Shown here one piece after another: positions 1-7,138 of a DNA stretch of 11,556 bases (its first letter is position 1; the number at the start of each line of letters is the position of its first letter). A program made the position numbers and the translations under genes. The notes under the pieces are model-generated. The model was not told where the DNA came from. It saw only the letters and a program-made list of their open reading frames with translations, and made no database searches. Where the stretch lies: NCBI GenBank assembly GCA_902766855.1, contig CACXFE010000103.1, positions 1 to 11,556 on the forward strand, written 5' to 3'. Source of the DNA: Oscillospiraceae bacterium (lineage in GTDB: Bacteria; Bacillota; Clostridia; Oscillospirales; Acutalibacteraceae).

Positions 1-840
1 GCTGGAAATCAGAAAACTCATAACTTGCGGCTTCCCGAAATCAAATACCGCCGTGCCCCATTCCTTATGCTCGCCCTTGCGCGGATCGGCGTATTCATAA
101 CAAGCCGTCCCGTCAAAACGGTAAAGGCCAAACTCATCTTTCGGGAAATGCGCCGGCACCCAATCAAGAATCACCCCGATGCCGTTTTGGTGCATAATAT
201 CTACGAATTGCTTGAAATCATCCGGCGTACCGTAACGCGAAGTGGGGGCAAAATACCCGGAAACCTGATACCCCCAGGAGCCTTCGAAGGGGTATTCGGT
301 GATCGGCAAAAGTTCGATATGAGTATAGTGCATTTTTTTGACATAGCGCGCCAGGTTCTTGGCAAGCGTGCGGTAATCATAGGGGTTCCCGTCATCAAAG
401 CGGCGCCACGAACCGGCGTGTACCTCGTAAATATTCACCGGGGAAGCATAAAGATCCTGTTGGGCTTTTGCCGCCCTCCATTCCTCATCCTGCCATACAT
501 AATGCGAAGTGTAAATTTTGGAAGCGTTAGCAGGCGCCGTTTCAAAATGGCGCGCATACGGATCGGATTTCAGCACCGTGCCGGCGTAGGAAGTGATGGC
601 ATACTTATAGACCGTAAACTCTTGAAGTCCCGTGATATTAGTTTCCCATATCCCGCCGCCTATCATGCGCATCGGGTGCGATTTTTCATTCCAACCGTTA
701 AAATCTCCTACCACCGAAACCGCCTGCGCAGCCGGTGCCCAGACACGGAAGGTCACCGTATCGTCCACATGAAAAGAACCGAGAAAACGGTAAGCGTCTT
801 CCGCGGTGCCGGATATAAAACGATCAATAAATTCTTTCAT
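1..840 (-). CDS. glgB: 1,4-alpha-glucan branching enzyme GlgB, N-terminal 280 residues (3' end cut by window)
   Basis: GlgB cuts alpha-1,4-glucan chains and re-attaches them through alpha-1,6 bonds during cytosolic glycogen synthesis. The frame is open from an ATG at 838-840 to the left window edge. Residues about 15-105 read as a CBM48-type beta-sandwich, with FRVWAPAAQAVSVVGDFNGW at 31-50. The GH13 barrel begins near residue 135 (NIYEVHAGSW at 137-146), followed by ELLPITEYPFEGSWGYQ at 176-192, YFAPTSRYG at 196-204 and DWVPAHFP, the branching-enzyme form of GH13 conserved region I, at 226-233. The catalytic Asp and Glu lie in the missing part. The protein starts directly at the CBM48 domain, the short form of the family. 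An AGAGG-like ribosome binding site precedes the ATG, and the gene has its own promoter at 891-919. Neighbouring glg genes may lie beyond the left edge. GH13 relatives such as trehalohydrolase are less likely given the region I sequence. Confidence 0.95.
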   Translation of the reverse strand, partial: MKEFIDRFISGTAEDAYRFLGSFHVDDTVTFRVWAPAAQAVSVVGDFNGWNEKSHPMRMIGGGIWETNITGLQEFTVYKYAITSYAGTVLKSDPYARHFETAPANASKIYTSHYVWQDEEWRAAKAQQDLYASPVNIYEVHAGSWRRFDDGNPYDYRTLAKNLARYVKKMHYTHIELLPITEYPFEGSWGYQVSGYFAPTSRYGTPDDFKQFVDIMHQNGIGVILDWVPAHFPKDEFGLYRFDGTACYEYADPRKGEHKEWGTAVFDFGKPQVMSFLISS

Positions 841-890
841 ACGATCCCTCTTGCCGAATTGACATCACAAACTTTCTTTTGTTCTTCCTT

Positions 891-919
891 ATTATACCAG
901 TATTATCCCGCATTTTCAA
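891..919 (-). promoter_or_regulatory. Sigma-A-type promoter for glgB with extended -10
   Basis: Read on the minus strand, a TTGAAA -35 box (914-919) is separated by exactly 17 nt from a perfect TATAAT -10 box (891-896). The TGG just before the -10 forms an extended -10 (TGnTATAAT). Transcription would start near 884, leaving a leader of about 45 nt before the glgB ATG at 840. It sits downstream of the terminator of the preceding operon, so glgB is probably an independent transcription unit. No clear operator or CcpA (cre) site is visible. Confidence 0.85.
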
Positions 920-963
920 GCGATTTTTGTTAATTGTCCGAAATTCCAAGAGAAGTATCCCCT

Positions 964-986
964 CTGTTTTTGTGCATGATAAACAG
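964..986. repeat. Short inverted repeat upstream of the glgB promoter
   Basis: CTGTTT at 964-969 and AAACAG at 981-986 are perfect reverse complements separated by 11 nt. The centre of the repeat is about 60 bases upstream of the -35 box of glgB. It could be an operator or chance in an AT-rich stretch. I do not recognise it as a known regulator site. Confidence 0.25.
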
Positions 987-1001
987 TTTTTGCCGTTTTG
1001 A

Positions 1002-1013
1002 TCCTTATAAGGA
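1002..1013. repeat. 12-bp perfect palindrome next to the operon terminator
   Basis: TCCTTATAAGGA is a perfect palindrome and begins where the T-rich tail of the tkt terminator ends. It could extend the terminator region or be a protein-binding site. The sequence gives no evidence for either role. Confidence 0.3.
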
Positions 1014-1050
1014 ACAAAAACACCTCTCCGCACGAAACGGAAAGGTGTTT
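1014..1050 (-). terminator. Intrinsic terminator ending the mutL-to-transketolase operon
   Basis: On the minus strand a 13-bp stem (arms 1038-1050 and 1018-1030, one G-U pair) with a 7-nt loop (1031-1037) is followed by a T-rich tail (TTTTTGTT). It lies 51 nt after the transketolase C-terminal stop codon and before the glgB promoter. The loop-side stem is GC-rich (CCG/CGG). The opposite strand has only a weak T tract, so termination is probably directed at minus-strand transcripts. Confidence 0.88.
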
Positions 1051-1101
1051 GACTTTGTCGAAAAAGCGGCGGCGTTTGGGTGCCTGCTGCTGATCCGATG
1101 A

Positions 1102-2049
1102 TTATTTTTTAAGAGCGATCGCCTTTTTGGCTTTTTCAGCGATATTCGCCGCACGAAGGCCGAATTCATCCAGCAATTTCGGCGCGGGGCCGGAATGACC
1201 GAACACATCATAAACGCCCAGTTTCAGCACCGGAACCGGAACTTCTTCGCAAACGCACTCGCTCACCGCGGCGCCAAGCCCGCCGATCACCGAATGTTCT
1301 TCCGCCGTTACAATAGCGCCGGTTTCTTTGGCGGCTTTCAGCACCGCTTCCCGATCCAGCGGTTTGATGGTATGCATATTGATGATGCGTGCGCTGATCC
1401 CTTCGGCTTTCAGCAACTCGCAGGCTTCCAATGCTTCGTTCACCATCAGGCCGGTGGCAATCACGGTCACATCCCCGCCCTCACGCAAGGTAACGGCTTT
1501 GCCCACTTCAAAGTGATAATCGTCGTCAAAGATCACCGGCACTGCCAGTCTGCCGAACCGCATATACACCGGGCCATCCAACTCCAAGGCCGCTTCCACG
1601 GCTTTTCTGGCTTCTACCTCATCCGCGGGGTTGATAATGGTCATTCCCGGGATGGTGCGCATCAACGCAATATCTTCACAGCACTGGTGAGTTGCGCCGT
1701 CTTCCCCCACGGAGATGCCCGCGTGCGTAGCGCCGATCACCACATTCAAGTGCGGATAGCCGACCGAATTGCGCACCTGCTCAAAAGCGCGCCCGGCGGC
1801 AAACATGGCAAAGGAACTGCAAACAACCTTTTTCCCGGTTGCCGCAATGCCCGCCGCAATGCCGATCATATTCTGCTCTGCAATACCGCAATCATAAAAG
1901 CGATCGGGATAGGCTTTTTTAAACATTCCGGTTTGTGTAGCCGCGGCGAGGTCCGCGTCCAGTACGATGAAATCGTCGCGCTTCGCCCCCAGTTCCACAA
2001 GCGCGTTTCCGAAGCCGACTCTGGTAGCAACTTTTTTGATTTCCGCCAT
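1102..2049 (-). CDS. Transketolase, C-terminal subunit
   Basis: This is the C-terminal half of a two-gene transketolase (315 aa). It carries the pyrimidine-binding (PYR) domain and the C-terminal transketolase domain. Together with the upstream gene it would move two-carbon units between sugar phosphates in the non-oxidative pentose phosphate pathway. GIAEQNMIG at 55-63 contains the Glu (E58) that activates the thiamine diphosphate aminopyrimidine. AFEQVRNS (88-95) and GATHAGISVGEDGATHQCCE (106-125) are typical of the PYR domain. The C-terminal domain starts near residue 190. The ATG at 2047-2049 follows a GGGGAGGG-like ribosome binding site and lies 16 nt after the stop of the N-terminal subunit, which supports paired expression. 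It is the last gene before the terminator. Split transketolases are well known in Clostridia and archaea, so this is not a frameshifted full-length gene. A DXS-like role is unlikely because the N-terminal partner is transketolase-type. Confidence 0.95.
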   Translation of the reverse strand: MAEIKKVATRVGFGNALVELGAKRDDFIVLDADLAAATQTGMFKKAYPDRFYDCGIAEQNMIGIAAGIAATGKKVVCSSFAMFAAGRAFEQVRNSVGYPHLNVVIGATHAGISVGEDGATHQCCEDIALMRTIPGMTIINPADEVEARKAVEAALELDGPVYMRFGRLAVPVIFDDDYHFEVGKAVTLREGGDVTVIATGLMVNEALEACELLKAEGISARIINMHTIKPLDREAVLKAAKETGAIVTAEEHSVIGGLGAAVSECVCEEVPVPVLKLGVYDVFGHSGPAPKLLDEFGLRAANIAEKAKKAIALKK

Positions 2050-2065
2050 TTTGCGTCCCTCCCCT

Positions 2066-2902
2066 TTATTGCAGTGCGGCCAATGCCGCGTTCAATTCCT
2101 GAATAGCCTGTTCGTACAATTCATCGTTCGGGGCGGCGCCGTGCCAATTCACCGCGTTTTCCATATAGGAAACGCCTTTGCCTTTCACCGTCTTTGCGAT
2201 GATCGCCACCGGCTTATCCACGGTTTCCGCCTCTTGAAGTGCCGCTTCGATCGCATCAAAATCATTTCCGTCGATCGTGATGGTATGCCAGTTGAACGCC
2301 TCGAACTTCTTATCGATCGGATGAGCGGAGTTCACTTCTTCGATCGTTCCGTCAATTTGCAGATTGTTATTATCTACAAACGCCGTTAAATTGGAAAGCC
2401 CCTTGTTTCCTGCAAACATTGCGGCTTCCCAAACCTGTCCTTCTTCAATCTCCCCGTCGCCAAGCAAGGCATAAACCTTGAAATCGTTTCCGAAATGTTT
2501 GGCGGAAAGCGCCATCCCGACCGCCGCCGAGATTCCCTGCCCCAAAGAGCCGGTAGACATATCCACCCCGGGGATATGCTTTTTATCAGGGTGTCCCTGT
2601 AAAATACTGCCCGGTTGGCGCAATGTGTTCAAAAGGGCGGGATCAAAATACCCGCGTTCCGCCAACACGGCGTAAAGCGCCGGAGCAGCATGCCCTTTGG
2701 AAAGCACAAAACGGTCACGGTTTTCATCGCTCGGGTTGGCAGGGTCAATCCGCATTTTTCGGAAATACAGATAGGTGAGGATCTCCGCCGCGGAAAGCGA
2801 GCCGCCCGGATGCCCGGATTTTGCGCTATGCACCCCTTCAATGATCCCGATTCTTACTTTGCAGGCGATTTTTTCTAATTCTTTTTTAGTCGCTGCGTCC
2901 AT
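2066..2902 (-). CDS. Transketolase, N-terminal (thiamine diphosphate-binding) subunit
   Basis: This 278-aa protein is the PP domain half of a split transketolase. Visible landmarks are SGHPGGSLSAAE at 29-40, the sugar- and cofactor-contacting His residues in SKGHAAPA (H71) and LQGHPD (H104), DMSTGSLGQG at 114-123, and the thiamine diphosphate/metal motif running from GDG (148-150) to NNN (178-180). KGKGVSYMEN (240-249) and a later WHG complete the family pattern. The length matches known N-terminal subunits, and the protein ends cleanly before the PYR domain, which the next gene encodes. The ATG at 2900-2902 is preceded by an AAGGA ribosome binding site (2911-2915) that lies inside the last codons of the HAD gene 4 nt upstream, suggesting translational coupling. 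The enzyme should act as a heterotetramer with the C-terminal subunit in the cytosol. Confidence 0.95.
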   Translation of the reverse strand: MDAATKKELEKIACKVRIGIIEGVHSAKSGHPGGSLSAAEILTYLYFRKMRIDPANPSDENRDRFVLSKGHAAPALYAVLAERGYFDPALLNTLRQPGSILQGHPDKKHIPGVDMSTGSLGQGISAAVGMALSAKHFGNDFKVYALLGDGEIEEGQVWEAAMFAGNKGLSNLTAFVDNNNLQIDGTIEEVNSAHPIDKKFEAFNWHTITIDGNDFDAIEAALQEAETVDKPVAIIAKTVKGKGVSYMENAVNWHGAAPNDELYEQAIQELNAALAALQ

Positions 2903-2906
2903 TTCA

Positions 2907-3740
2907 TCATTCCTTTCCGGATATTAAATACTCAATAAAATCGGCAACCGCACCCTGTTCGCACGCCCCGGTCACAAAACCGGCGCAGGCGCGCACTTCT
3001 TCCGGTGCCTCCGCCGTTGCCGCGCTTTCGGCGCCGCAGCGGATCAACTCCATATCGTTGTAATAGTCCCCGATGGTAAATAAATGATTCCGCTCGATCC
3101 CAAGCAGATCACAAAGCCGCAAAACCGCCGACGCTTTGGAAATCCCTTTTGGAAACTGTTCATAATAATAACGCTGGCGACCCGCGATCATGGCGGTGGT
3201 ATCGCTGAAAGCCGCCGAGGAAAGCACCGCGTTGCCGATCGCCCATTTGGCTTTTTCCCGCTCTTCCGGACCGGCGAAAAGATATACCACTTTGTTCCAG
3301 TCAAGCCCGTCTGCTTCTTCAAACGAAAGCGTTTCCGCTTGCAGCCATTCATATTCCTGATGCGCGCGCGTTTCTTCCGTTTCCGCAATCGTGATCACGC
3401 GCGCCCCGGTATGAACCTCGATCCCTACTTCGATCCCGGTTTTCAACATCAGCGGGACGATTTCGTGCGCTTGCCGCGGAAGGATCTGTTGCTCTAACAC
3501 GGTTTGATGATCATAATCATAGATCATACAGCCGTTTGCCATCACCGAGGGGGAAACATGACCGAGTTTTTGCAACACCGGCCCCACCGCGCCGACCGAC
3601 CGTCCGGTCGCAAAGGAGAACAAGCCGCCCTCTTTTGTGAAAACACGGATCATCTCGATATTTCGTGCCGCAATCTCGTTGTTGTTCATTAAAGTTCCGT
3701 CAATATCGGCCGCCAGCAAGCAGCCCTCAAACAACCCCAT
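2907..3740 (-). CDS. Cof-type HAD-IIB family phosphatase, substrate unknown
   Basis: This is a cytosolic HAD-superfamily hydrolase of 277 aa, the usual length for the Cof/YidA group. Motif I is DIDGT at 12-16 (nucleophile D12, acid/base D14), motif II is the Thr in ATGRS (T45), motif III is K202 in KGISKA, and motif IV is GDYYNDM at 224-230. The long insert between motifs II and III (about 80-195) fits a C2B cap. Such enzymes dephosphorylate sugar phosphates, nucleotides or flavin/PLP-type cofactors; the sequence does not identify the substrate. Its position directly before a transketolase makes a sugar phosphate plausible, and a yggS-type PLP gene in the same operon allows PLP as an alternative; both are inference. 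The start overlaps the end of the RluD-like gene by 14 nt. An AAGAGGTG ribosome binding site at 3749-3756, 8 nt from the ATG, supports this start. Confidence 0.9.
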   Translation of the reverse strand: MGLFEGCLLAADIDGTLMNNNEIAARNIEMIRVFTKEGGLFSFATGRSVGAVGPVLQKLGHVSPSVMANGCMIYDYDHQTVLEQQILPRQAHEIVPLMLKTGIEVGIEVHTGARVITIAETEETRAHQEYEWLQAETLSFEEADGLDWNKVVYLFAGPEEREKAKWAIGNAVLSSAAFSDTTAMIAGRQRYYYEQFPKGISKASAVLRLCDLLGIERNHLFTIGDYYNDMELIRCGAESAATAEAPEEVRACAGFVTGACEQGAVADFIEYLISGKE

Positions 3741-4644
3741 TCAAACCGCACCTCTTTAAAAAATCATGAAAATAGGGCGGCAATGCGGAATCAAATTCCA
3801 TTCTTTCGCCCGTTCGCGGGTGATCAAACCCGACCTTCTTCGCGTGCAGGCATTGCCCGCCCAAAGCCGTGATCACCTTGTGCGGCCCGTACACTTCATC
3901 CCCCGCAACGGGATGCCCGATATACGCCATATGCACCCGGATCTGATGCGTTCTCCCCGTTTCCAGCCGCAAGGCCACATGGGAAAAGCCGCTGTTTTCC
4001 GCCAGAACGCGATAATGCGTGATGGCTTCCCTTCCGTCCGGCACAACCGCCATTTGCTTCCGCTTGACCGGGTGGCGCCCGATCGGCGCGTTTACCGTAC
4101 CTTCTTTTTCGCGGAAAACGCCGTATACCACCGCTTCATATTCCCGGGTAAAAGAATGCTCTTTGATTTGTTTGGCAAGGGATTGGTGCGCAAGATCGTT
4201 CTTGGCAACCATCAATAATCCGCTTGTATTTTTATCGATCCGATGCACGATCCCCGGGCGCAAAACGCCCCCGATTCCCGAAAGGCTCGCCCCGCAATGA
4301 TACAAAAGCGCGTTCACCAGCGTGCCGCTTTCGTTTCCGGCGGCGGGATGTACCACCATCCCCTTCGGTTTATTGACTACCAACAGGTCGTCATCCTCAT
4401 ACACGATTTCAAGCGGGATATTTTCGGCGGTCACTTCATAACTCCGCGGCTCGGGGATCGTGACTGTCACCGTATCGCCCGCTTTGAGCCGACTGTTTTT
4501 TGCCGCCGGTTTACCGCCGATCAGCACATTTCCTTCCTCGATCAGCGCCGCCGCACGGGAGCGGGTGATCTCCGCCGTCAAAGCGGTATACACATCGATT
4601 CGCGTGCCATCTTCCCCGGCAAACACCACTTCAATCGTCCGCAT
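3727..4644 (-). CDS. RluD-type pseudouridine synthase (RluA family) with S4 domain
   Basis: The protein isomerises specific uridines in structured RNA to pseudouridine; the RluD branch acts on 23S rRNA. At 305 aa it has the family's normal length. An N-terminal S4 RNA-binding domain covers about residues 14-62 (ALIEEGNVLIGGKPAAKNSRL region). The catalytic domain follows, with NKPKGMVVHP at 91-100 and the active-site motif HRIDKNTSGLL at 134-144, where D137 is the nucleophile. RTHQIRVHMAYIGHPVAGD in the C-terminal third is also characteristic. The closest B. subtilis counterpart by position is ylyB, which likewise follows lspA. The ATG overlaps the end of lspA by 14 nt and has a GAGG ribosome binding site, and its own 3' end overlaps the HAD gene by 14 nt. 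The exact target uridines cannot be read from the sequence, so no symbol is assigned. Confidence 0.93.
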   Translation of the reverse strand: MRTIEVVFAGEDGTRIDVYTALTAEITRSRAAALIEEGNVLIGGKPAAKNSRLKAGDTVTVTIPEPRSYEVTAENIPLEIVYEDDDLLVVNKPKGMVVHPAAGNESGTLVNALLYHCGASLSGIGGVLRPGIVHRIDKNTSGLLMVAKNDLAHQSLAKQIKEHSFTREYEAVVYGVFREKEGTVNAPIGRHPVKRKQMAVVPDGREAITHYRVLAENSGFSHVALRLETGRTHQIRVHMAYIGHPVAGDEVYGPHKVITALGGQCLHAKKVGFDHPRTGERMEFDSALPPYFHDFLKRCGLNGVV

Positions 4645-5155
4645 GGGGTTCCTCGTTCTTTTTTACCGCGTCCAGCAAAAAATACAGGATCAACAATCCC
4701 GCGCCGACCACGATCGCACAATCCGCCACATTAAAAACCGGGAAGGAAGGAAAAAACTCAAAATGCAGAAAATCCACCACATTCCCGTCCCGCACAATCC
4801 GATCGATCATATTCCCGATGCCCCCCGCCAGCACCAAAACGATTGCCCAAAGAAGCAGGCGGCTTTTCGCGCCGAAACGGATCAACAACACGATGCACAA
4901 AACCATGATCGCAAAAGTGAGGATCAGCAAAAACGCCGTTTTTCCACTGAGCATTCCCCACGCGCCGCCACGATTGTGAATATAGGAAAACTCGATTAGT
5001 CCTTTTAAAAAGGGGGCGGATTCCCCCAACGCAAAGTGGGTGGAGATCCAGTATTTTGTGATTTGATCCGCCGCCAAAATCAGCGCGCCGCAAACGGCCG
5101 CCGGCAAAACGGAAAGCCCGCGAAGGCGCGGTTTCTCATTCAATCCCTGTTTCAC
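4631..5155 (-). CDS. lspA: Lipoprotein signal peptidase (signal peptidase II)
   Basis: LspA is a membrane aspartyl protease that removes the signal peptide from prolipoproteins after lipid is attached to the Cys. The 174-aa sequence shows four hydrophobic membrane segments (about 13-32, 72-94, 101-119 and 142-162). Conserved blocks are DQITK at 30-34, NRGGAWG at 61-67, NMIDR at 115-119, VVDF at 126-129 and FNVAD at 141-145. By comparison with the known enzyme the catalytic pair is D128 and D145. The start is GTG (5153-5155), overlapping the divIVA stop as GTGA, with an AGGTG ribosome binding site at 5161-5165. The C-terminus has a short charged tail ending in Asp residues. In B. subtilis lspA also sits between the divIVA region and an rluD-like gene, but there ileS and ylyA intervene. 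Confidence 0.96.
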   Translation of the reverse strand: MKQGLNEKPRLRGLSVLPAAVCGALILAADQITKYWISTHFALGESAPFLKGLIEFSYIHNRGGAWGMLSGKTAFLLILTFAIMVLCIVLLIRFGAKSRLLLWAIVLVLAGGIGNMIDRIVRDGNVVDFLHFEFFPSFPVFNVADCAIVVGAGLLILYFLLDAVKKNEEPHADD

Positions 5156-5895
5156 ACCGTCACCTGAAAGCCGGAAGCAGATTCTTCCGCGGCGGGAGTA
5201 TCCTTGGGCGCTTCCGAATTCGAGCGCAATTCCTGCGGCGGTTCCGCCTTTTGAATAAACTGTTCGGGCGCGGGCGTTTTATTGTAGGCTTCCGATACCA
5301 GTTCCGCCATTTTTTTCGGATCCAGCGGTACGGTATCGGGCAATTCTTTCAACAATTCCAGATGTTCTTTATATTTGGCGGAAATGGAAGCCTTGAAAGC
5401 AGACATTTCCATTTTCAGGCGATCATACAACAGTTGCTGACGCGCAACGCTGTCCTCCGCGGCGGCCTTGATACTGTCCGCCTTGATCTGAGCGGTTTTC
5501 ACCATATTGTCCAATTCTTTGGTTAAAGAACTCTTGCGCTCGTTCGCCTTGATTTCAAACGCGGTGCCGAGTTCTTTTTCCCGCGCGGTCATCACCTCAA
5601 TATTGGTTTGCGCGTTTTGGAGGATCTCCTCGCTTTTCTTCTTGGCGTCCGCGATCATTTGATCGGCCAGTTTTTGCGCATTCAGCAATACCGTTTGAAT
5701 CGAATCCTGCGAGGCTTTCAACGCTTCGTTTTCTTTGCGCAGGGCTTCGGCTTTCGCTTCGTATTCTGCAATGATTTTGGAAAACTCCGTATAATCCTCC
5801 TCGATTTTATCAAGGAAGATTTCCACTTCTTCTTTTTTGTACCCGCCCATGGCGGAAGCAAATTTTACATCCCGAATATCCGCTGTGCTTAACAT
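5152..5895 (-). CDS. divIVA: DivIVA-family cell division/polarity protein
   Basis: DivIVA proteins bind negatively curved membrane at poles and septa and recruit partners for division and cell-wall growth. The N-terminal DivIVA domain is clear: DIRDVKFASAMGGYKKEEV at 6-24, then EIFLDKIEEDY at 25-35, with hydrophobic and basic residues of the membrane-binding loop. From about residue 30 to 180 the protein is a charged, Ala/Glu/Lys-rich coiled coil without breaks. The last 40 residues form a Pro/Glu/Ser-rich tail, probably disordered, ending in a short hydrophobic GFQVTV. Length is 247 aa, longer than the 164-aa B. subtilis protein, which is common in the Clostridia. The ATG at 5893-5895 follows an AAGGGGG ribosome binding site that overlaps the ylmH stop codon. 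Its place after sepF and ylmH argues for the true DivIVA rather than the related GpsB. Confidence 0.93.
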   Translation of the reverse strand: MLSTADIRDVKFASAMGGYKKEEVEIFLDKIEEDYTEFSKIIAEYEAKAEALRKENEALKASQDSIQTVLLNAQKLADQMIADAKKKSEEILQNAQTNIEVMTAREKELGTAFEIKANERKSSLTKELDNMVKTAQIKADSIKAAAEDSVARQQLLYDRLKMEMSAFKASISAKYKEHLELLKELPDTVPLDPKKMAELVSEAYNKTPAPEQFIQKAEPPQELRSNSEAPKDTPAAEESASGFQVTV

Positions 5896-5907
5896 GGCAT
5901 AGCCCCC

Positions 5908-6642
5908 TTATACATATTTTTGATATTGCATGATCAATCGGTTCTTTTTGGTGCGCCCTTCAAAAGAGGTCACCGCAAATCGCCCTTTCCCCCGCACCGA
6001 AAGAATATCCCCCGGCGCGACCGTTTTCGTCGCTTTATCCTGCGGGAAGGAGTTGAGGGTGACAAGCCCCGCTTCAATCGCTTCCTTGGCGGCCCCGCGT
6101 GAAAAACCGCAAAGCGCCGCAATGACACAGTCCAGCCGGTCGGAAGAAACGGTTTCCACCGCCGAAACCAGCCTGTCCCCTTCCGGCAAAGGCGAAGGAG
6201 CGCCTTCCGATACGGAAACCCCCACTCCGCCGATTTTGGTGACCTGCTCGGTCACATAACGGGCAACTTCTTCCGTGATAAATACCACGGCTTTCCCTGT
6301 ACCGACCAGAATATCCCCCACCGTTTCACGGCGAAGGCCCAACGCCATCAGCGTACCTAAAACATCGCGGTGGCGAAGGGTGTATTCCTCTTTGTAGGAA
6401 AAGGTGACCGCTTGGATCGGAAAAAGGTCTTCCTCGCACCAATCGGGGAAACAGCCTAACATCACCCGGCGGGCGTTTTCATATCCGCCGAAAAATGCCG
6501 TGCGGCAATCCGCGGCCTTTAACATCGCCGCCGCCAATGCCGCCTCTTCTTCCGATAAAAAGCCGAGATATTTCGGGCGGGCAGAACGAACACAGCCCGC
6601 CACGGCGTCACGCACCCTGGCAGGCAAAAGCCCGGTTTCCAT
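5908..6642 (-). CDS. ylmH: YlmH-family S4 RNA-binding protein
   Basis: YlmH is a ribosome-associated S4-domain protein encoded next to divIVA in many Gram-positives; in B. subtilis it has been linked to handling of stalled large ribosomal subunits. The 244-aa protein has the typical two parts. Residues 1-150 form the YlmH N-terminal region with the highly conserved YTLRHRDVLGTLMALGLRRE at 87-106 and GDILVG at 109-114. The S4 domain spans about 168-225 (SDRLDCVIAALCGFSRGAAKE at 167-187, VTLNSF at 194-199, GDILSVRGKGRF at 211-222). A basic tail follows. The start codon shares one base with the sepF stop (TAATG), and the upstream GGGAAG is a weak, distant ribosome binding site, so reinitiation from sepF is likely. 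The ylmG gene that separates sepF and ylmH in B. subtilis is missing. Confidence 0.93.
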   Translation of the reverse strand: METGLLPARVRDAVAGCVRSARPKYLGFLSEEEAALAAAMLKAADCRTAFFGGYENARRVMLGCFPDWCEEDLFPIQAVTFSYKEEYTLRHRDVLGTLMALGLRRETVGDILVGTGKAVVFITEEVARYVTEQVTKIGGVGVSVSEGAPSPLPEGDRLVSAVETVSSDRLDCVIAALCGFSRGAAKEAIEAGLVTLNSFPQDKATKTVAPGDILSVRGKGRFAVTSFEGRTKKNRLIMQYQKYV

Positions 6643-7115
6643 TAGAAATACATCTTCCCGTCGTCCAGTTCTTCCAGCATCAGTTCGCCCATCACATCCA
6701 CATCGGTCGGGACAATGATGAAGGTGCTGTTCGCCACTTTCCGGATATTCCCGTTATTGGCATAGGCCACGCCGCTCAAAAAGTCGATGATCCTGCGGGA
6801 AACATCCCGATTGGCGGCTTCCAGGTTCAAAACAACGGTTTTTTTGCTGTTCAGATGATCAGCGATAGAGGTCACATCCTCAAACCGATCCGGCTTTACC
6901 AGCACCACCTGCATTTGGGTTTGACCGAAGGAAACGGTTTTATTCTTTCCTCCGCCGATCACGCGCGGTGCGCTCTCGCGGCGGGCAGGCTGTTCATAAG
7001 CCGCTTTTTTCTTCGGCTCTTCCGCCGTTTTTTCCTCGACATCCTCTATCTCATCGTCAAATTCGTCGTCATCGGGAATAGTCATGATATTTTTGATCCA
7101 ACTGAAATGTCCCAT
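6642..7115 (-). CDS. sepF: Cell division protein SepF
   Basis: SepF polymerises on the membrane and anchors and bundles FtsZ at the septum. The 157-aa protein shows the family's three parts. Residues 1-14 (MGHFSWIKNIMTIP) can form a membrane-binding amphipathic helix. A linker, about 15-75, begins strongly acidic (DDDEFDDEIEDVEEK) and continues basic and Pro/Ala-rich. The SepF core lies at about 77-157, with VVLVKPDRFEDVTSIADHL, the KKTVVLNLE strand, RRIIDFLSGVAYANNGNIRK and FIIVP. A very strong ribosome binding site, AAAGGAGAA at 7121-7129, precedes the ATG with 7-nt spacing. This gene therefore has an independent initiation signal, unlike several coupled neighbours. A 23-nt gap to the PLP-protein gene is the longest spacing in the operon. 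Archaeal-type SepF is excluded by context. Confidence 0.95.
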   Translation of the reverse strand: MGHFSWIKNIMTIPDDDEFDDEIEDVEEKTAEEPKKKAAYEQPARRESAPRVIGGGKNKTVSFGQTQMQVVLVKPDRFEDVTSIADHLNSKKTVVLNLEAANRDVSRRIIDFLSGVAYANNGNIRKVANSTFIIVPTDVDVMGELMLEELDDGKMYF

Positions 7116-7138
7116 ACTGATTCTCCTTTAATATGTTT

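Noticed and set aside
911..930. Possible CcpA (cre) site overlapping the glgB -35 box
   Set aside because: Only the core AANCGNT matches; several of the conserved outer positions of the cre consensus do not, so it is no better than chance.
824..1033. Possible 69-aa minus-strand small protein between the transketolase gene and glgB
   Set aside because: It begins with GTG inside the terminator hairpin, runs through the glgB promoter and into glgB, and has no ribosome binding site.
1113..1120. GCGATCGC octamer and many GATCG words on the plus strand
   Set aside because: They fall inside coding sequence and follow codon preference; I could not show enrichment without a computed count against a background model.
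1195..2106. Long plus-strand open frames (25-933, 1195-2106, 9170-10144 and similar)
   Set aside because: They lie exactly antisense to recognisable minus-strand genes, have odd His/Phe/Arg-rich composition, no family motifs and no consistent ribosome binding sites. They come from the codon bias of the real genes.
1102..2902. Transketolase halves as a single gene broken by a frameshift
   Set aside because: Each half has its own ribosome binding site and start, the break is at a domain boundary with a clean 16-nt gap, and two-gene transketolases are a known arrangement.
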